In this document: one piece after another, positions 47,624 through 57,272 of the stretch
Layout of the letters: each line of letters starts with the position of its first letter
Position numbering within the stretch: the stretch's first letter is position 1
Source of the DNA: Paulinella micropora
Lineage: Eukaryota; Cercozoa; Imbricatea; Euglyphida; Paulinellidae
DNA length: 64,000 bases
Direction: 5' to 3'
Assembly: GCA_019918135.1 (NCBI GenBank)
Contig: WBZZ01002750.1
Span: forward strand, 287,464-351,463
The notes under the pieces: generated by a model
Told to the model about the DNA's origin: nothing
The model's input: only the letters and a program-made list of their open reading frames with translations
Database searches by the model: none
Translations under genes and position numbers: made by a program

Positions 47624-48129
47624 TGTTACCGTCCCATCATAACGACTATATTTTCAGACCTGAACACTTCGAAATGCCACTATTTAAGGAAACTCATCCG
47701 GTTTATCGTTAATTCTCTGTTTTACTCCGCCCCGTTTTACACGGAAGGTACAGGGAAGAACAGAGGACGTTCTCATTAAAGGCTATATCGTCACATGTGC
47801 AATGAACCGTTGAACAACAGCTTCATCAGAAGGACACGCCAGCCGCGGTCTGTGGACGGTCTCAGAGTCTCCTGAAGTTTTGCCTGTTCTGGTCTAAAAG
47901 AATATATTTATTGATGCCTGGAGTCTTCTTCAACTTATTACAACCAATTCAATCCACTCCCCTAGTAACCGCCGGTGCCTAATCCTCCGAGGCTGCTCTT
48001 ATATAAATAAGGATCAAAGATCATGGGTGGCCCGGAAAATGTGGGAGACTAGCGGAGCCCTGCAAAACTTGACTTGAACAACCAAGGCAAACAGCAGCCA
48101 ATACCCGTGGTCCGGGCCCGGTAATAACA
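47624..48129 (+). repeat. 3' LTR of gypsy 1
   Basis: TGTTACC ... GGTAATAACA, 506 bp, canonical TG/CA ends with a short terminal inverted repeat, placed right after the polypurine tract. The 5' partner lies outside the window, so the outer end at 48129 is set only by the terminal motif. Confidence 0.65.
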
Positions 48130-48162
48130 TATATTTCGGTCTAAAAAGTGTATGTTAGACTA

Positions 48163-48320
48163 TCAGACTGAGCACCTTAACGACCTGCCAAAACCTTTAC
48201 CGTTGATAATTCACTCTTTTTGACCGGTTCATTAGATTCTCCTCTGCACGACGTTTCGACTTCACTAACTAGTTTTCGATTCCGTTCAGAAATGATTTCA
48301 AACTATTAAGTCAAAGATCT
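48163..48320 (+). repeat. Inverted repeat arm, left
   Basis: AGACTGAGCACCTTAACGAC ... TTTCAAACTATTAAGTCAAA is repeated in inverse at 51036-51186 with a few differences and small indels. The two arms enclose a copia remnant and a palindrome cluster. Confidence 0.7.
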
Positions 48321-48639
48321 TTCGTGAACCTATGGAGAAAACCCTCGCAATTTCTTTTTGGCTACAACCGGCACTCGAGGCGTCCCCCTCCTACCGGCTT
48401 GCGACTTCCTACGAAGAAGAATTTAACAATTCTGAACAATTCCAGCCAGTCTAACTGCCGACGTCACACAAAAGATGTACCTCCAGAAATTGACCCACGT
48501 AACGCACGGATATGGGTGAAAATGGTAATGGTAAAAAGCTGGTGCCACCAGTACCTAAATGACTGTATTAATAACTAATAATACTACTAACAGTAACGAC
48601 TACTGCTAACGGATAATTGAGCAATAAGGACATAATGGA

Positions 48640-48681
48640 GGAGAAAGGGTCTAATTAAATTTTGTCCAATGCTCCCCCTTA
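48640..48681 (-). other. Polypurine tract and LTR start of a minus-strand copia remnant
   Basis: On the minus strand AAGGGGGAG is followed by CATTGGACAAAATTTAATTAGACC. The intact copia element has the same GGGGGAG-CATT junction. A matching CATTGGACATTAATTAATTAGACC stands at 51191-51215 in the same orientation and may be the 5' LTR start. Confidence 0.5.
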
Positions 48682-49040
48682 ATTAGATTCCCTTTCGAGT
48701 CAGTGTCCAACCACGATCCGCTACTAACAACTAGAGCAGGTAAATAAGCAAGGCGCAAGTGAGCTACCCTACGTCTCCAGTGGAGTTCGGCTACATAGCT
48801 ACACTATACAAACTAAAAGCGCAGTTTGCACACCAGTGCAAATGATATGACTAAAATAAGAGCAAAGGCGCTAGCCTACGTCTCCACAGCTGGTGGAGTT
48901 CGGCAATCTAGACACCTAATTTCTAAAATCTACCCCCTTGCTATCGGGTATCTAACCTAAGTCCTAACCAAAAGTCTACGTAGTAGAAAGTCCCATCGTT
49001 GGAGAAAGTCTCCACCCGCAACCGCCGCCCGCAGTCGCCT
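48682..49040. other. Untranslated part of the copia remnant, no gene seen
   Basis: Two similar GCTACGTCTCCA ... GGTGGAGTTCGGC stretches (48773 and 48882) form a degenerate direct repeat. Confidence 0.4.
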
Positions 49041-49510
49041 CTAATGGCACGCTACATGTCGCACGAGCTGTAGGTAGGGCTCACCACGCGCAGACTTAGT
49101 GTTGACGTCGGCGATATTGTCCACGGACGCCACCTTCTCGTTTACCACCAGCCCCGCAAAGACCTTCTGATTGATGATAGCGCAGCGCAAGTCGACATGG
49201 CCGAGCTTCCTATTAAACACATTGGTATCAGCAAGATCAAGTGCCTCCTGGTTGTTGCCGTACAGGACTGGGGGCTGTCCCCACCCGTACGGCACTAGGC
49301 TAAGCGCTTCCGCCACCCGGCCATTGGCGATGCCCTGCACAAAATTCATTATTTTGTCCTGTCCGTGGTAGGCCTCCACCATCGCGTAGACTTCCGCCTC
49401 GCAGGAGGAGGCATCCGGCGCCACCGGCACCAGACGCTTGCCGTCCCCCACCACCTCCAGCTCGCCGCTCCCTGGCACGGCCGCCACCAGCTCGTCCGCA
49501 GTCGCGCTCG
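49041..49510 (-). pseudogene. Copia RNase H remnant
   Basis: The open frame ends at 49041. It contains SSCEAEVYAM (catalytic Glu region), VLYGNNQEALDLAD, GHVDLRCAIINQKV and NIADVNTKSARG, the C-terminal landmarks of copia RNase H. There is no RT upstream, so it is a 5'-truncated fragment. The copia element at 711-7305 is a different family by sequence. Confidence 0.8.
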
Positions 49511-49621
49511 CTTTTGCCTACACCCGGGCACGAAGAGCCTCATTAGTGGGCAGCGCCACCGACATGTTCCGCTTTAAACAGAAAGGCAGTACGGAACCGC
49601 CAAGAAAGAAATGGAAACCAG

Positions 49622-50010
49622 CCATTCATCACTACGCTGAATATTTTTTCTTAGTGATGAGGGTAGTGATGATCACTACCTATTTGCATTATTGAAAAAG
49701 TTAGAAAAAGTTAGTGATGAAATACGTAGTGATCATCACTACACTAGTGATATTGATGAAAGTTAGTGATGAAATACGTAGCGATCATCACTACGTTAGT
49801 GATGTGTTACAAAACTAAAAAAAGTTAGTGATAAAAACCATAGTGACGAGCACTAGGGTAGTGATGAGTGTGTCTCAGTGATGATCACTGCACGCTCACG
49901 CTAATAGAAGTCTAGTGATCATCACTAATGGTCATAATCTAGTGACCATCACTAGCATCACTACCTTTTCAGTGTCTATCACTAAGGTCATAGTGACTGG
50001 AACTAGTTAT
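49622..50010. repeat. Cluster of AGTGATGATCACT-like palindromes
   Basis: About 390 bp in which variants of AGTGATNATCACT, in both orders and with half sites, recur at least a dozen times, for example near 49665, 49726, 49790, 49884, 49915 and 49945. The spacing is irregular, so it is not a simple tandem array. Confidence 0.75.
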
Positions 50011-51035
50011 ATTGAACATCATATTAAAGTTATCTGTACTCTGTCTATGTATGAAATATGAGCGTCACTGGATATGTTTAATAGTCAGTGTCTTGATTTA
50101 AAAGGTAGACTGTGTCTAAAATGTTGCTGGATTCAATTAATTTCTTACATCTATCTCCTGCTGATCCAAGAAGTACTCAGCATCGCTATCATTACTTTCC
50201 TCACCGTCCGCAAAAATCTCGTTTAGACCAGGAGCGTCAGCCCTAGAGTCAGTGGAGGAGGCGTTCTCCACTCTGTAGGTAGGGGGTGACCCTAAAACGA
50301 CAAAACCAAACACATACTGTGTTGGTTGACTGCATAGTGTGTATGAGGGCAGAGGAGGGACACAAAAATGCAACGGCAGGTGAACAATCTGTCGAAATAT
50401 ATGTGTTTTCAGTTACCTCTGTCCTAATACGTTGTTGTATAGCCACTCCTGAAGGAGAGGGTCTTTCCAAATCGATCTGTCGACAGAACACACCAACTCT
50501 GTGTGTGTAGTTTTCACTTGGAAGGACTCGAAAAATTCGAATTGTGAGTTTGTATACAACTCTTCAAGTAGGCAGATACAACGAACTCTTATTCAAGAAC
50601 ACTATGGCTGCATTGAGTCCTGACTCTGTGTGAGCAGGTGAAATACTAGTAAATAGTAGAGAGGAGTCACTTCCGACGGTTTATTTACGTAATTTTGAAC
50701 TCTTTGCAGGCTTGGATGCAACTTACGATTAAGTGTAGAACGTAGGTTGTGAGGTCTCCAGTTCTCAAACGGATAGTGTCCTTTTGTTTCACTGAGCTAA
50801 CAGTCATAAAACGGATAGTGTCGGGTTGACAGTGGTGAACTCGAAAACCAAACTGCTATGATTTCTAGGCGAGAATGTGACTGGGACAGATGTAAAAATC
50901 AGTCAAACATTGTTTTTCCGTTCCTTGTCTACAAATTTACTGCAACGCGTGTTTCACGGGAAATCCGACTACGGTGGGAAAAGGTAATTCTGAGTGGGAA
51001 AAATGCAATGGTTAATATTCAAGTTCTAAAAAGAT
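50011..51035. other. Region without a firmly supported gene
   Basis: A minus-strand open stretch ending at 50137 could be a small last exon (acceptor CTACAG near 50277; acidic Asp/Glu/Ser tail), but nothing upstream supports it. The rest is non-coding by eye. Confidence 0.4.
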
Positions 51036-51186
51036 CTTTGACTTAATCGTTTGAAATCATTTCTGAACGGAATCGAAAACTAGCCTGGTTAGTGAAGTCG
51101 AAACGTTGTGTAGATGAGAATCTAATGAACCGGTCAAAATCAACGGTAAAGGTTTTAGCCAGTCGTTAAGGTGCTCAGTCTAATAA
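51036..51186 (-). repeat. Inverted repeat arm, right
   Basis: Inverse of 48163-48320, including CGTTTCGACTTCACTAAC and TTTACCGTTGAT blocks. Confidence 0.7.
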
Positions 51187-51712
51187 TAAGGGCACTGGTC
51201 TAATTAATTAATGTCCAATGCTAATAAAGGGAAATAAATTGATCATAAGCTGTTGACAGCAGTTGAAAACGTAGCAACTACAAGTTATGACAGTTGATAA
51301 ATAAACGGAAAAATGAAGTAACGGAACTAAAAATATTAAATTAGAAGTGTAAACTTGAAGTAAAACTTGAAGTATGTTTAACACTATATTAATAATTCGG
51401 TCCCGGGCCGGTACGGTATTCATTCCGATAGACCGCTTACATCGGCTTCCCCCCAAGTACGCAAAAGGATTGTCGACCGGCCCGCACAATACATAGTGGC
51501 ATTAAGTGTCATCAGGCTTGTCGTTACTTGACTCTTATGCTTGGCCTGCCCCTCTACCGTTGAGGATCGACTAAGTGTCAGAGTAGCTGTTCCGGTAACA
51601 AATATTTTCCAAAAAAATCGTACCAAGGTGATATTTTCAACGAGAACCGAATAAATTTGATTTGAAAATATTAATGACGGGAATTAAACTGGCGGCAGGT
51701 CTCAGATGGCAA
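51187..51712. other. Unassigned spacer, no gene seen
   Basis: It contains the CATTGGACA motif at 51215 on the minus strand and otherwise nothing I can support. Confidence 0.4.
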
Positions 51713-51783
51713 GGGAAACAACAGCAGCAGCAACAGCAACAACAGCAGCAGCATCATCATCATCATCAGCAACAACAATAATG

Positions 51784-51835
<52 letters not shown>

Positions 51836-51884
51836 CAATAGGAATGACTATTTTTGAACAACAACAACAACAACAACAATAATC

Positions 51885-51917
<33 letters not shown>

Positions 51918-52097
51918 TATATATATATATAGTCTGCCAATTGCTGAGCCAAAAGGCCATGTGCATCCAGTCCTCCATTCCATAAGGAAAGTCTCCACAC
52001 CAATCGGTGGAATAAAGGAAGTGACGGCATAGATCATTACTCTAGGAGCTTTATACCAATCAGCCCATGGAAAGAGACCGATGGCCTATGTACTCCC

Positions 52098-52141
<44 letters not shown>

Positions 52142-52315
52142 GTGTATCTCCTGCCAATTGCTGAGCCAAAAGGCCATGTGCATCCAATCCTCCATTCCAT
52201 AAGGAAAGTCTCCACACCAATCGGTGGAATAAAGGAAGTGACGGCAAAGAACATTACTCTAGGAGCTTTATACCAATCAGCCCATGGAAAGGACCGATAG
52301 CCTATGTACTCCCTA

Positions 52316-52344
<29 letters not shown>
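51713..52344. repeat. TAA microsatellites with a duplicated ~165-bp unit
   Basis: AAC/CAG and TAA trinucleotide runs surround two direct copies of a unit starting CTGCCAATTGCTGAGCC (about 51934-52098 and 52151-52314) and ending CCTATGTACTCCCT. Each copy is followed by (TAA)n, like the SINEs downstream, so the unit may be another short retroposon. Confidence 0.75.
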
Positions 52345-52346
<2 letters not shown>

Positions 52347-52612
52347 GTGATTCTCTGTCAATGGCTGATGCATTTCTGCACATGCGCCTCCATCGTCTCA
52401 CCCGTGAGGGGAGTACGAAGAATTGACGATACGCTCTAATGACACCCCCGCAAGGGCAGTTCCAACACTTCCAGACGGACCGGTATGTTCAATGAAAATA
52501 CTGGTCCAGACGGACCGGTATGTTCAATGAAAATACTGGTGGCACCAACGGGAATCGAACTGGCGACAGGGCCCAGATGGTAGAACTTGACCACTGTGCT
52601 ATCACGGTGTCC
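52345..52612 (-). mobile_element. tRNA-derived SINE, copy 1 (full length)
   Basis: Read on the minus strand, 52612-52541 is a 72-nt tRNA-like head with an A box (TAGCACAGTGG, 52601-52591) and a B box (GTTCGATTCC, 52560-52551). A ~195-nt unrelated body follows, containing a duplicated CCAGACGGACCGGTATGTTCAATGAAAATACTGGT, and then a (TTA)n tail at the 3' end. This is the layout of a tRNA-derived SINE transcribed by RNA polymerase III. Confidence 0.75.
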
Positions 52613-52669
<57 letters not shown>

Positions 52670-52670
<1 letters not shown>

Positions 52671-52780
52671 GTGCTTCTCTGTCAATGGCTGATGCATTTC
52701 TGCACATGCGCCTCCATCGTCTCACCCGTGAGGGGAGTACGAAGAATTGACGATAAGCTCTAATGACACCCCCGCAAGGG
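52670..52780 (-). mobile_element. tRNA-derived SINE, copy 2 (5'-truncated)
   Basis: Only the 3' half of the body remains (from CAATGGCTGATGC to CCCGCAAGGG), between TAA runs. Confidence 0.7.
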
Positions 52781-52804
52781 AATAATAATAATAATAATAA
52801 TAAT

Positions 52805-53021
52805 AGTGCTTCTCAGTCAATGGCGAATGCATTTCTGCACATGTGTCTCCATCGTCTCACCCGTGAGGGTTACGAAGATTTGACGATAGGCTCTACTGAC
52901 ACTCCCGCAAGGCAGCTCCAAGCCTTCCAGACAGACCAATACTTTCAAAGAAAATATCCTTTGAAAATACTGGCACCGACGGGAATCGAACTGGCGACAG
53001 GTCCCAGATGATAGACCTTAA
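52805..53021 (-). mobile_element. tRNA-derived SINE, copy 3, interrupted by piggyBac
   Basis: A diverged copy (for example ATGTGTCTCC for ATGCGCCTCC). The tRNA-like head is cut at TTAA (53018-53021) and resumes at 55895-55915 beyond the piggyBac element. Confidence 0.75.
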
Positions 53022-53300
53022 CCCTTAACCGGTTTCAATCCCCAAAAGTGGATTCAATCCCCAAAAGTGGTTTGAATTTTTGAGTTGAATAAAAACATAA
53101 ATACCAATCGAAACAAGTTGTACTACGCTGCAAATTTAATATTTACGTGTTGGGGAAGCTATCTGTGAAAACCAGAATGTCATAGCTTTTCTAGAAGTGA
53201 CTTAAATATGAAACTGAAACCAGGCACCAACCACTTTTTTTCACGAATTTTCGTTGCCTTTTTTTACGTGGCTGGGACCTTTTTTTTTTTTTTCAACATC

Positions 53301-53585
53301 ATGTCTGCGCACCAAGAGCTTCTCACAGTCCGTGTGCGTCTTCCGGTCAGGGAATTTGGTGAGGCTTATGCCAAACAAAAATGGCCTGATGACTGGAAGA
53401 CGAGGGAGATTGAGGGTACTGTTTCTCGACAGTATGGTCGTACAAAAGACAAGTTTTGGATGAAGTGGGATGCGGAGGATGAAGACGATTCCATGATGAT
53501 TGCTTCGGAGATTATCAAATACAGAATTCAAGGGAGTGGCTCTGCCGATAACGGCATACTTGGGCAAGGCCAGGAAATCGACTGA
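53301..53585 (+). CDS. piggyBac N-terminal ORF, chromo/Tudor-like
   Basis: 94 codons from the ATG at 53301. An EFGEAYAKQKWPDDW ... IEGTVSRQYG ... FWMKWDAEDE pattern looks like a small beta-barrel reader domain. A GT donor or a stop ends it at ~53585. It may be a first exon of the transposase gene (an AG acceptor at 53878 precedes the main ORF) or a separate accessory protein. Function unknown. Confidence 0.55.
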   Translation: MSAHQELLTVRVRLPVREFGEAYAKQKWPDDWKTREIEGTVSRQYGRTKDKFWMKWDAEDEDDSMMIASEIIKYRIQGSGSADNGILGQGQEID

Positions 53586-53941
53586 GATGCCAAAAATGCA
53601 ATAAATGCTGGGTAGACTTGTTTTTCTTGAACCTCGAATTTTTCTTGTGATGTCGAATGGTTTCTCTGCGTGTTTGCAGTGAGGACGGCTTGATACCCAG
53701 CGACCCTGATGACGATGACTATGTGTACCTATCCCTACCTGGTTTCAGCTATTTTGTGCAATTTGCTTCTGTTTTGTTCTCGGCCAAGGACGATGCTGGA
53801 AGTATAGTAGATTTCTGTACTTCCATACATGCATCGGCGTTGGCTGTCAGTATTCCTTACTGTACTGTTTTCCAACAGACCGCCAGAGTCGGGGGATGAG
53901 TCAGTAGTTCAATCGATGAAGAGGATCAAAAAGAAGGAGAT

Positions 53942-55700
53942 ATGGACAACAAACGAGCCCCTCATTCCAGCGACTCACTTGTCAGTGACGATGATGTCGA
54001 AGAAGATGAGGGGTCTGGTGAAGACGAGGAGGAGGATCCGGCACTAGAGATTGACGAAGGCGATAGCCTACCTGCCAGTGAGTTCAAAGATGTCAAAGAA
54101 TGGAAGGTGGGTGTTGCACCTCCTCGTGTGCTGCCGGCATTCGAAGGGCAGTCCAGGGCATCACTTTCTGTGCGTTCCCCCGACCTCCTCAGTATGGTGG
54201 ATGTTTTCTTTATGTTCTTACCCACGCAATTCTGGCAGAATGTCACAAGAAACACCAACAAGTATGCAACCTGGAAACGTAATCTCAACCCCTCAGAGCG
54301 TCAGCGGCCTTGGGTACCCGTGACACTATCTGACATACTTTCATTTTTGGCGATCCTTATAATGATGGGGGTGATGGGGTTGCCTGCTGAAACAGATTAT
54401 TGGATTGGCGCTGTGTCAGACTTCTGGCAGTGGCCAGACCTTGCAAGCATCATGGGGTACGTGAGGTATCAGAATATCAAACGTTATTTTCATCTCACTG
54501 ACCCCCGTCTGGCAGCTCCTCGTGACTCCCCTCAGTATGACAAACTTTTCAATGTTCGAGTCTTTATTGAGATTGTACAAGAAAATTTTCCTAGGCTGTG
54601 GGAATTGGGTCAGTGGGTGTCAATCGACGAGGGAATGATCCCTTTTAAAGGGCGTACCTACCTCAGGCAATACTTACCGAAAAAACCCATCAAATGGGGA
54701 TTCAAACTGTTTGCTCTGTGCTGTTCAGTAACAGGCTATTTTTATACGCTGCTTTGTTATGAGGGTGAGGGAACGGTGCAGGACGATTCTGGGCACGGAA
54801 TGACGTATGCAGTTGTTATGAAGCTTTTAGACCTAGCCGGCATCGACCAAAACGGCAGGATCATCGCTTTAGATAGGTTTTACACAGGGCTGCAGTTGTT
54901 TTTTGACTGTGTCCTAAAGAGGGGCATCAACTGCATTGGCACTGTTGTCAAACCCAGGCTGAGGGCGGCAAAGGAGCTACTGGACGAAGTCAAGAAGAAT
55001 AGTGACCGGGGCACGTCCGCAATGGCCACTTGGAGTCATAACGGAGTCACTATGCATGCTGTTGCTTGGAAAGACACCCAGGTGGTTTATTTTTTGTCAA
55101 CTGTGTTGGGGGGTACCATGAGCCACGTCGAAAGGAGGCTGCATGGGGGGGGGGGGGGGTGGAGCTACGGTTCCAGTGAATTGTTTTGAAATTTGCAAGA
55201 CATACACTCAGCACATGGGCGGCGTTGATACAGGCGATCAGTTACGACTTCGTTACGGAGTTGAGAAGGCGGTAAGATTCAACAAGCCTTGGTTCAAGTT
55301 ATTTGCGGGTTTGTTAGATGTTGCGGTTACAAACACAACTATCATCTACAAACAGTTTCATGAAGAAAAAACACGCAAAGACATGCTCAAGGAACTTATT
55401 GAGGGTTTGGTGTCTTATGCGGGGCTTTTTGGGGGTTCTAGGAGCGCAGCGAGGGGCAAGCGTGTGATATGCCCTGGCTATTTGGTAAGTCTTACAAACG
55501 AGGCGAGTGATGGTAAGCGCGGCGCGGGTAAGCAGAACTCGGTTTGTTGTGCGGTGTGTGCTAGTAATGGAATCCGCAAGCGTACCAGTGCTTATTGCAG
55601 CGATTGTCGCTATTTTTTTTGCCGAACTGGAGAATGTTTTCCGTGGCACACAGTCAATCATTTCGTTCCATCTGGGAAATGTAAGAGGCAGCCGTTGTGA
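53942..55700 (+). pseudogene. piggyBac transposase (DDE_Tnp_1_7), frameshifted at a poly-G run
   Basis: An acidic N-terminus, then the catalytic domain: first Asp in VSIDEGMIPFKGR, second Asp in IALDRFYTGLQ, third Asp in HMGGVDTGDQL. A C-terminal Cys-rich zinc domain (CCAVCASNG ... YCSDCRYFFCRTGECFPWH) follows, which in this family binds the TIR. A 13-G run at 55145-55157 separates the frame ending at 55189 from the frame of the third Asp and zinc domain. This may be a real loss of function or a homopolymer assembly error. All three acids and all zinc ligands are otherwise present. Confidence 0.88.
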
Positions 55701-55915
55701 CAATGATTGTCAAGGTTTTATTAGTTATTAAAGAACTGTTTTTTTTACACAATTAGCTTCCACCGGGTTTAATTCAATTGAATTTAATAATATAACTGTC
55801 AAAAACCACAAATAGGGATAAAAAACTTGAAATTGGGTCGGATCCCCAAACGTGGCTTTAGATCCCCAAAAGTGGCAAACCGGTTAAGGGTTAACCACTG
55901 GGCTATCGCGGTGCC

Positions 55916-55951
<36 letters not shown>

Positions 55952-55952
<1 letters not shown>

Positions 55953-56194
55953 GTGCTTCTCTGTCAATGGCTGATGCATTTCTGCACATGCGCCTCCATC
56001 GTCTCACCCGTGAGGGGAGTACGAAGAATTGACGATAAGCTCTAATGACACCCCCGCAAGGGCAGTTCCAACACTTCCAGACGGGCCGGTATGTTCAATG
56101 AAAATACTGGTCCAGACGGATCGTTACGTTCAATGAAAATACTGGTGGCACCGACGGGAATCGAACTGGCGACAGGGCCCAGATGGTAGAACTT
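55952..56194 (-). mobile_element. tRNA-derived SINE, copy 4, interrupted by gypsy 2
   Basis: Nearly the same as copy 1, including the partly duplicated body segment. The head is cut within TAGAACTT at 56194 where the gypsy 2 LTR begins. Confidence 0.75.
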
Positions 56195-57272
56195 TGTAAT
56201 GCCCCCAACGATAGCTCGTAAAAAGTCGGTAATACAACCAAACACAGTCCTCAAGAATGAGAATGATGTCTCGTTGTATTAGCTCAGTGAAGCCAAAAAG
56301 GAAAACGGCAACAGACCAGGAATAAAATGGCATCAGGTCCAATCCGGACAAATAATACTGAAAAACAAGCTGGTGCACCTGTCACCAGGAAAAGGTATTT
56401 TTTACCGGCTATCCGGGGGGTGATGCCTACAGTACCCCCTCCCGATTTTATGACGGAAATAGCATTTTCGTCATACACCTTCTGATTTCTTTCTGCAAAT
56501 AGTATGCGCTATGGAGTCATGCCACACAGCGCATCGACCCACGGATAGACGCTAAAAGACGATAAATATATCCTCATACGGCACGTCAAAGCGGATTCTC
56601 TAGCCTTTCTTGTAAATTTTGAACTCCTTCCCCTCAATTTCTTTTTTTTGTGTTTTTTTTTCGGCAGTATGTCAAGAACAAACGTACTATTAATAAAAAA
56701 TACAAGCAACGTGGTGCTGTAGTACGATTCCCCCTTTGATCTCCTTCTTGTTCTTATCATTATCATTATTATTATTATTATTCACAGGGAGATCGTAAGT
56801 ACATTGTCTTTTTTAATGACATACCCTTGTATAAGGCGGATATCCTATGATATAGTATTAGGGGGCCAGTCCTAATAGCTATATCCGAAGTCGAGGTGTA
56901 TGTACCCGACCCTGCGATATACCGACACAAGTAGAGATTGACCGTGCTCAGGTACGACAGTATATAATCTATCGTAAAAAATAATTTAATGAAAGTTTCA
57001 GAGAACATTTCATTTTCGAGAACATCATCCCAGGACTTGGAAAGGGTCATACCCGGGAACACCATCGCTCAACACACTAGCGATCCCCGTATACGGTGTA
57101 GTATCATCGTCGATCGACCTTTCGCACTCGTATGTTGCGATCGAATGCCAAGTTATATCACTGAGTCTTTTTAATATTCATATTGATAACTGATGATGCA
57201 TGATCAAATCATGATACGCCGTGGGCAATCAATCAGTTTGTTTGAGACGCATAAAGAAAAATAGTTTCTTTG
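56195..57272 (-). other. 3' LTR and untranslated region of gypsy 2
   Basis: The distal LTR end at 56195 is set by the break in the SINE. The proximal limit is unclear. Purine-rich candidates on the minus strand are AAGGAGATCAAAGGGGGA (near 56740) and GAGGGGAAGGAG (near 56632); a TGTGAATAATAA near 56784 could be a TG start. No gene is seen. Confidence 0.5.

Larger units (their letters stand above)
1..48129 (+). mobile_element. Ty3/gypsy-type retrotransposon 1, decayed, host of nested insertions
   Basis: Gag-like coding runs from the window edge to 710 and 7311-8968. Pol coding (protease, RT, RNase H, integrase) runs from 41355 to 47262, followed by a polypurine tract at 47611-47622 and a 506-bp LTR (TGTTACC...GGTAATAACA). 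The two gaps are a copia element and a 32.4-kb TIR element, and in both cases the flanking reading frames are in phase once the insert and one target duplication are removed. The 5' LTR must lie before position 1. Many frameshifts and stops in gag and pol show it is dead. The continuity is inferred from frame and target duplications; an intact relative would confirm it. Confidence 0.75.
53022..55890 (+). mobile_element. piggyBac-family DNA transposon
   Basis: TTAA stands on both sides (53018-53021, 55891-55894). The termini are CCCTTAACCGGTTT ... AAACCGGTTAAGGG, with a subterminal CCCCAAAAGTGG motif repeated twice at the left (53040-53072) and near the right end. The transposase lies inside. 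The SINE that it splits reads through when the element and one TTAA are removed. Confidence 0.93.

Noticed and set aside
47338-47712. 124-codon ORF after gypsy 1 pol
   Set aside because: It runs through the polypurine tract into the LTR and has no recognisable domain.
49622-50010. CRISPR-like array
   Set aside because: Repeats are short palindromes at irregular spacing without unique spacers of fixed length, in a eukaryotic setting.
50137-50510. Small minus-strand ORFs with an acidic end
   Set aside because: One plausible acceptor site but no upstream exon and no domain; kept only as a remark.
52541-52612. Possible tRNA gene
   Set aside because: A and B boxes are present, but the sequence recurs with a shared body and TAA tail, so it is a SINE head; I could not fold a convincing acceptor stem.
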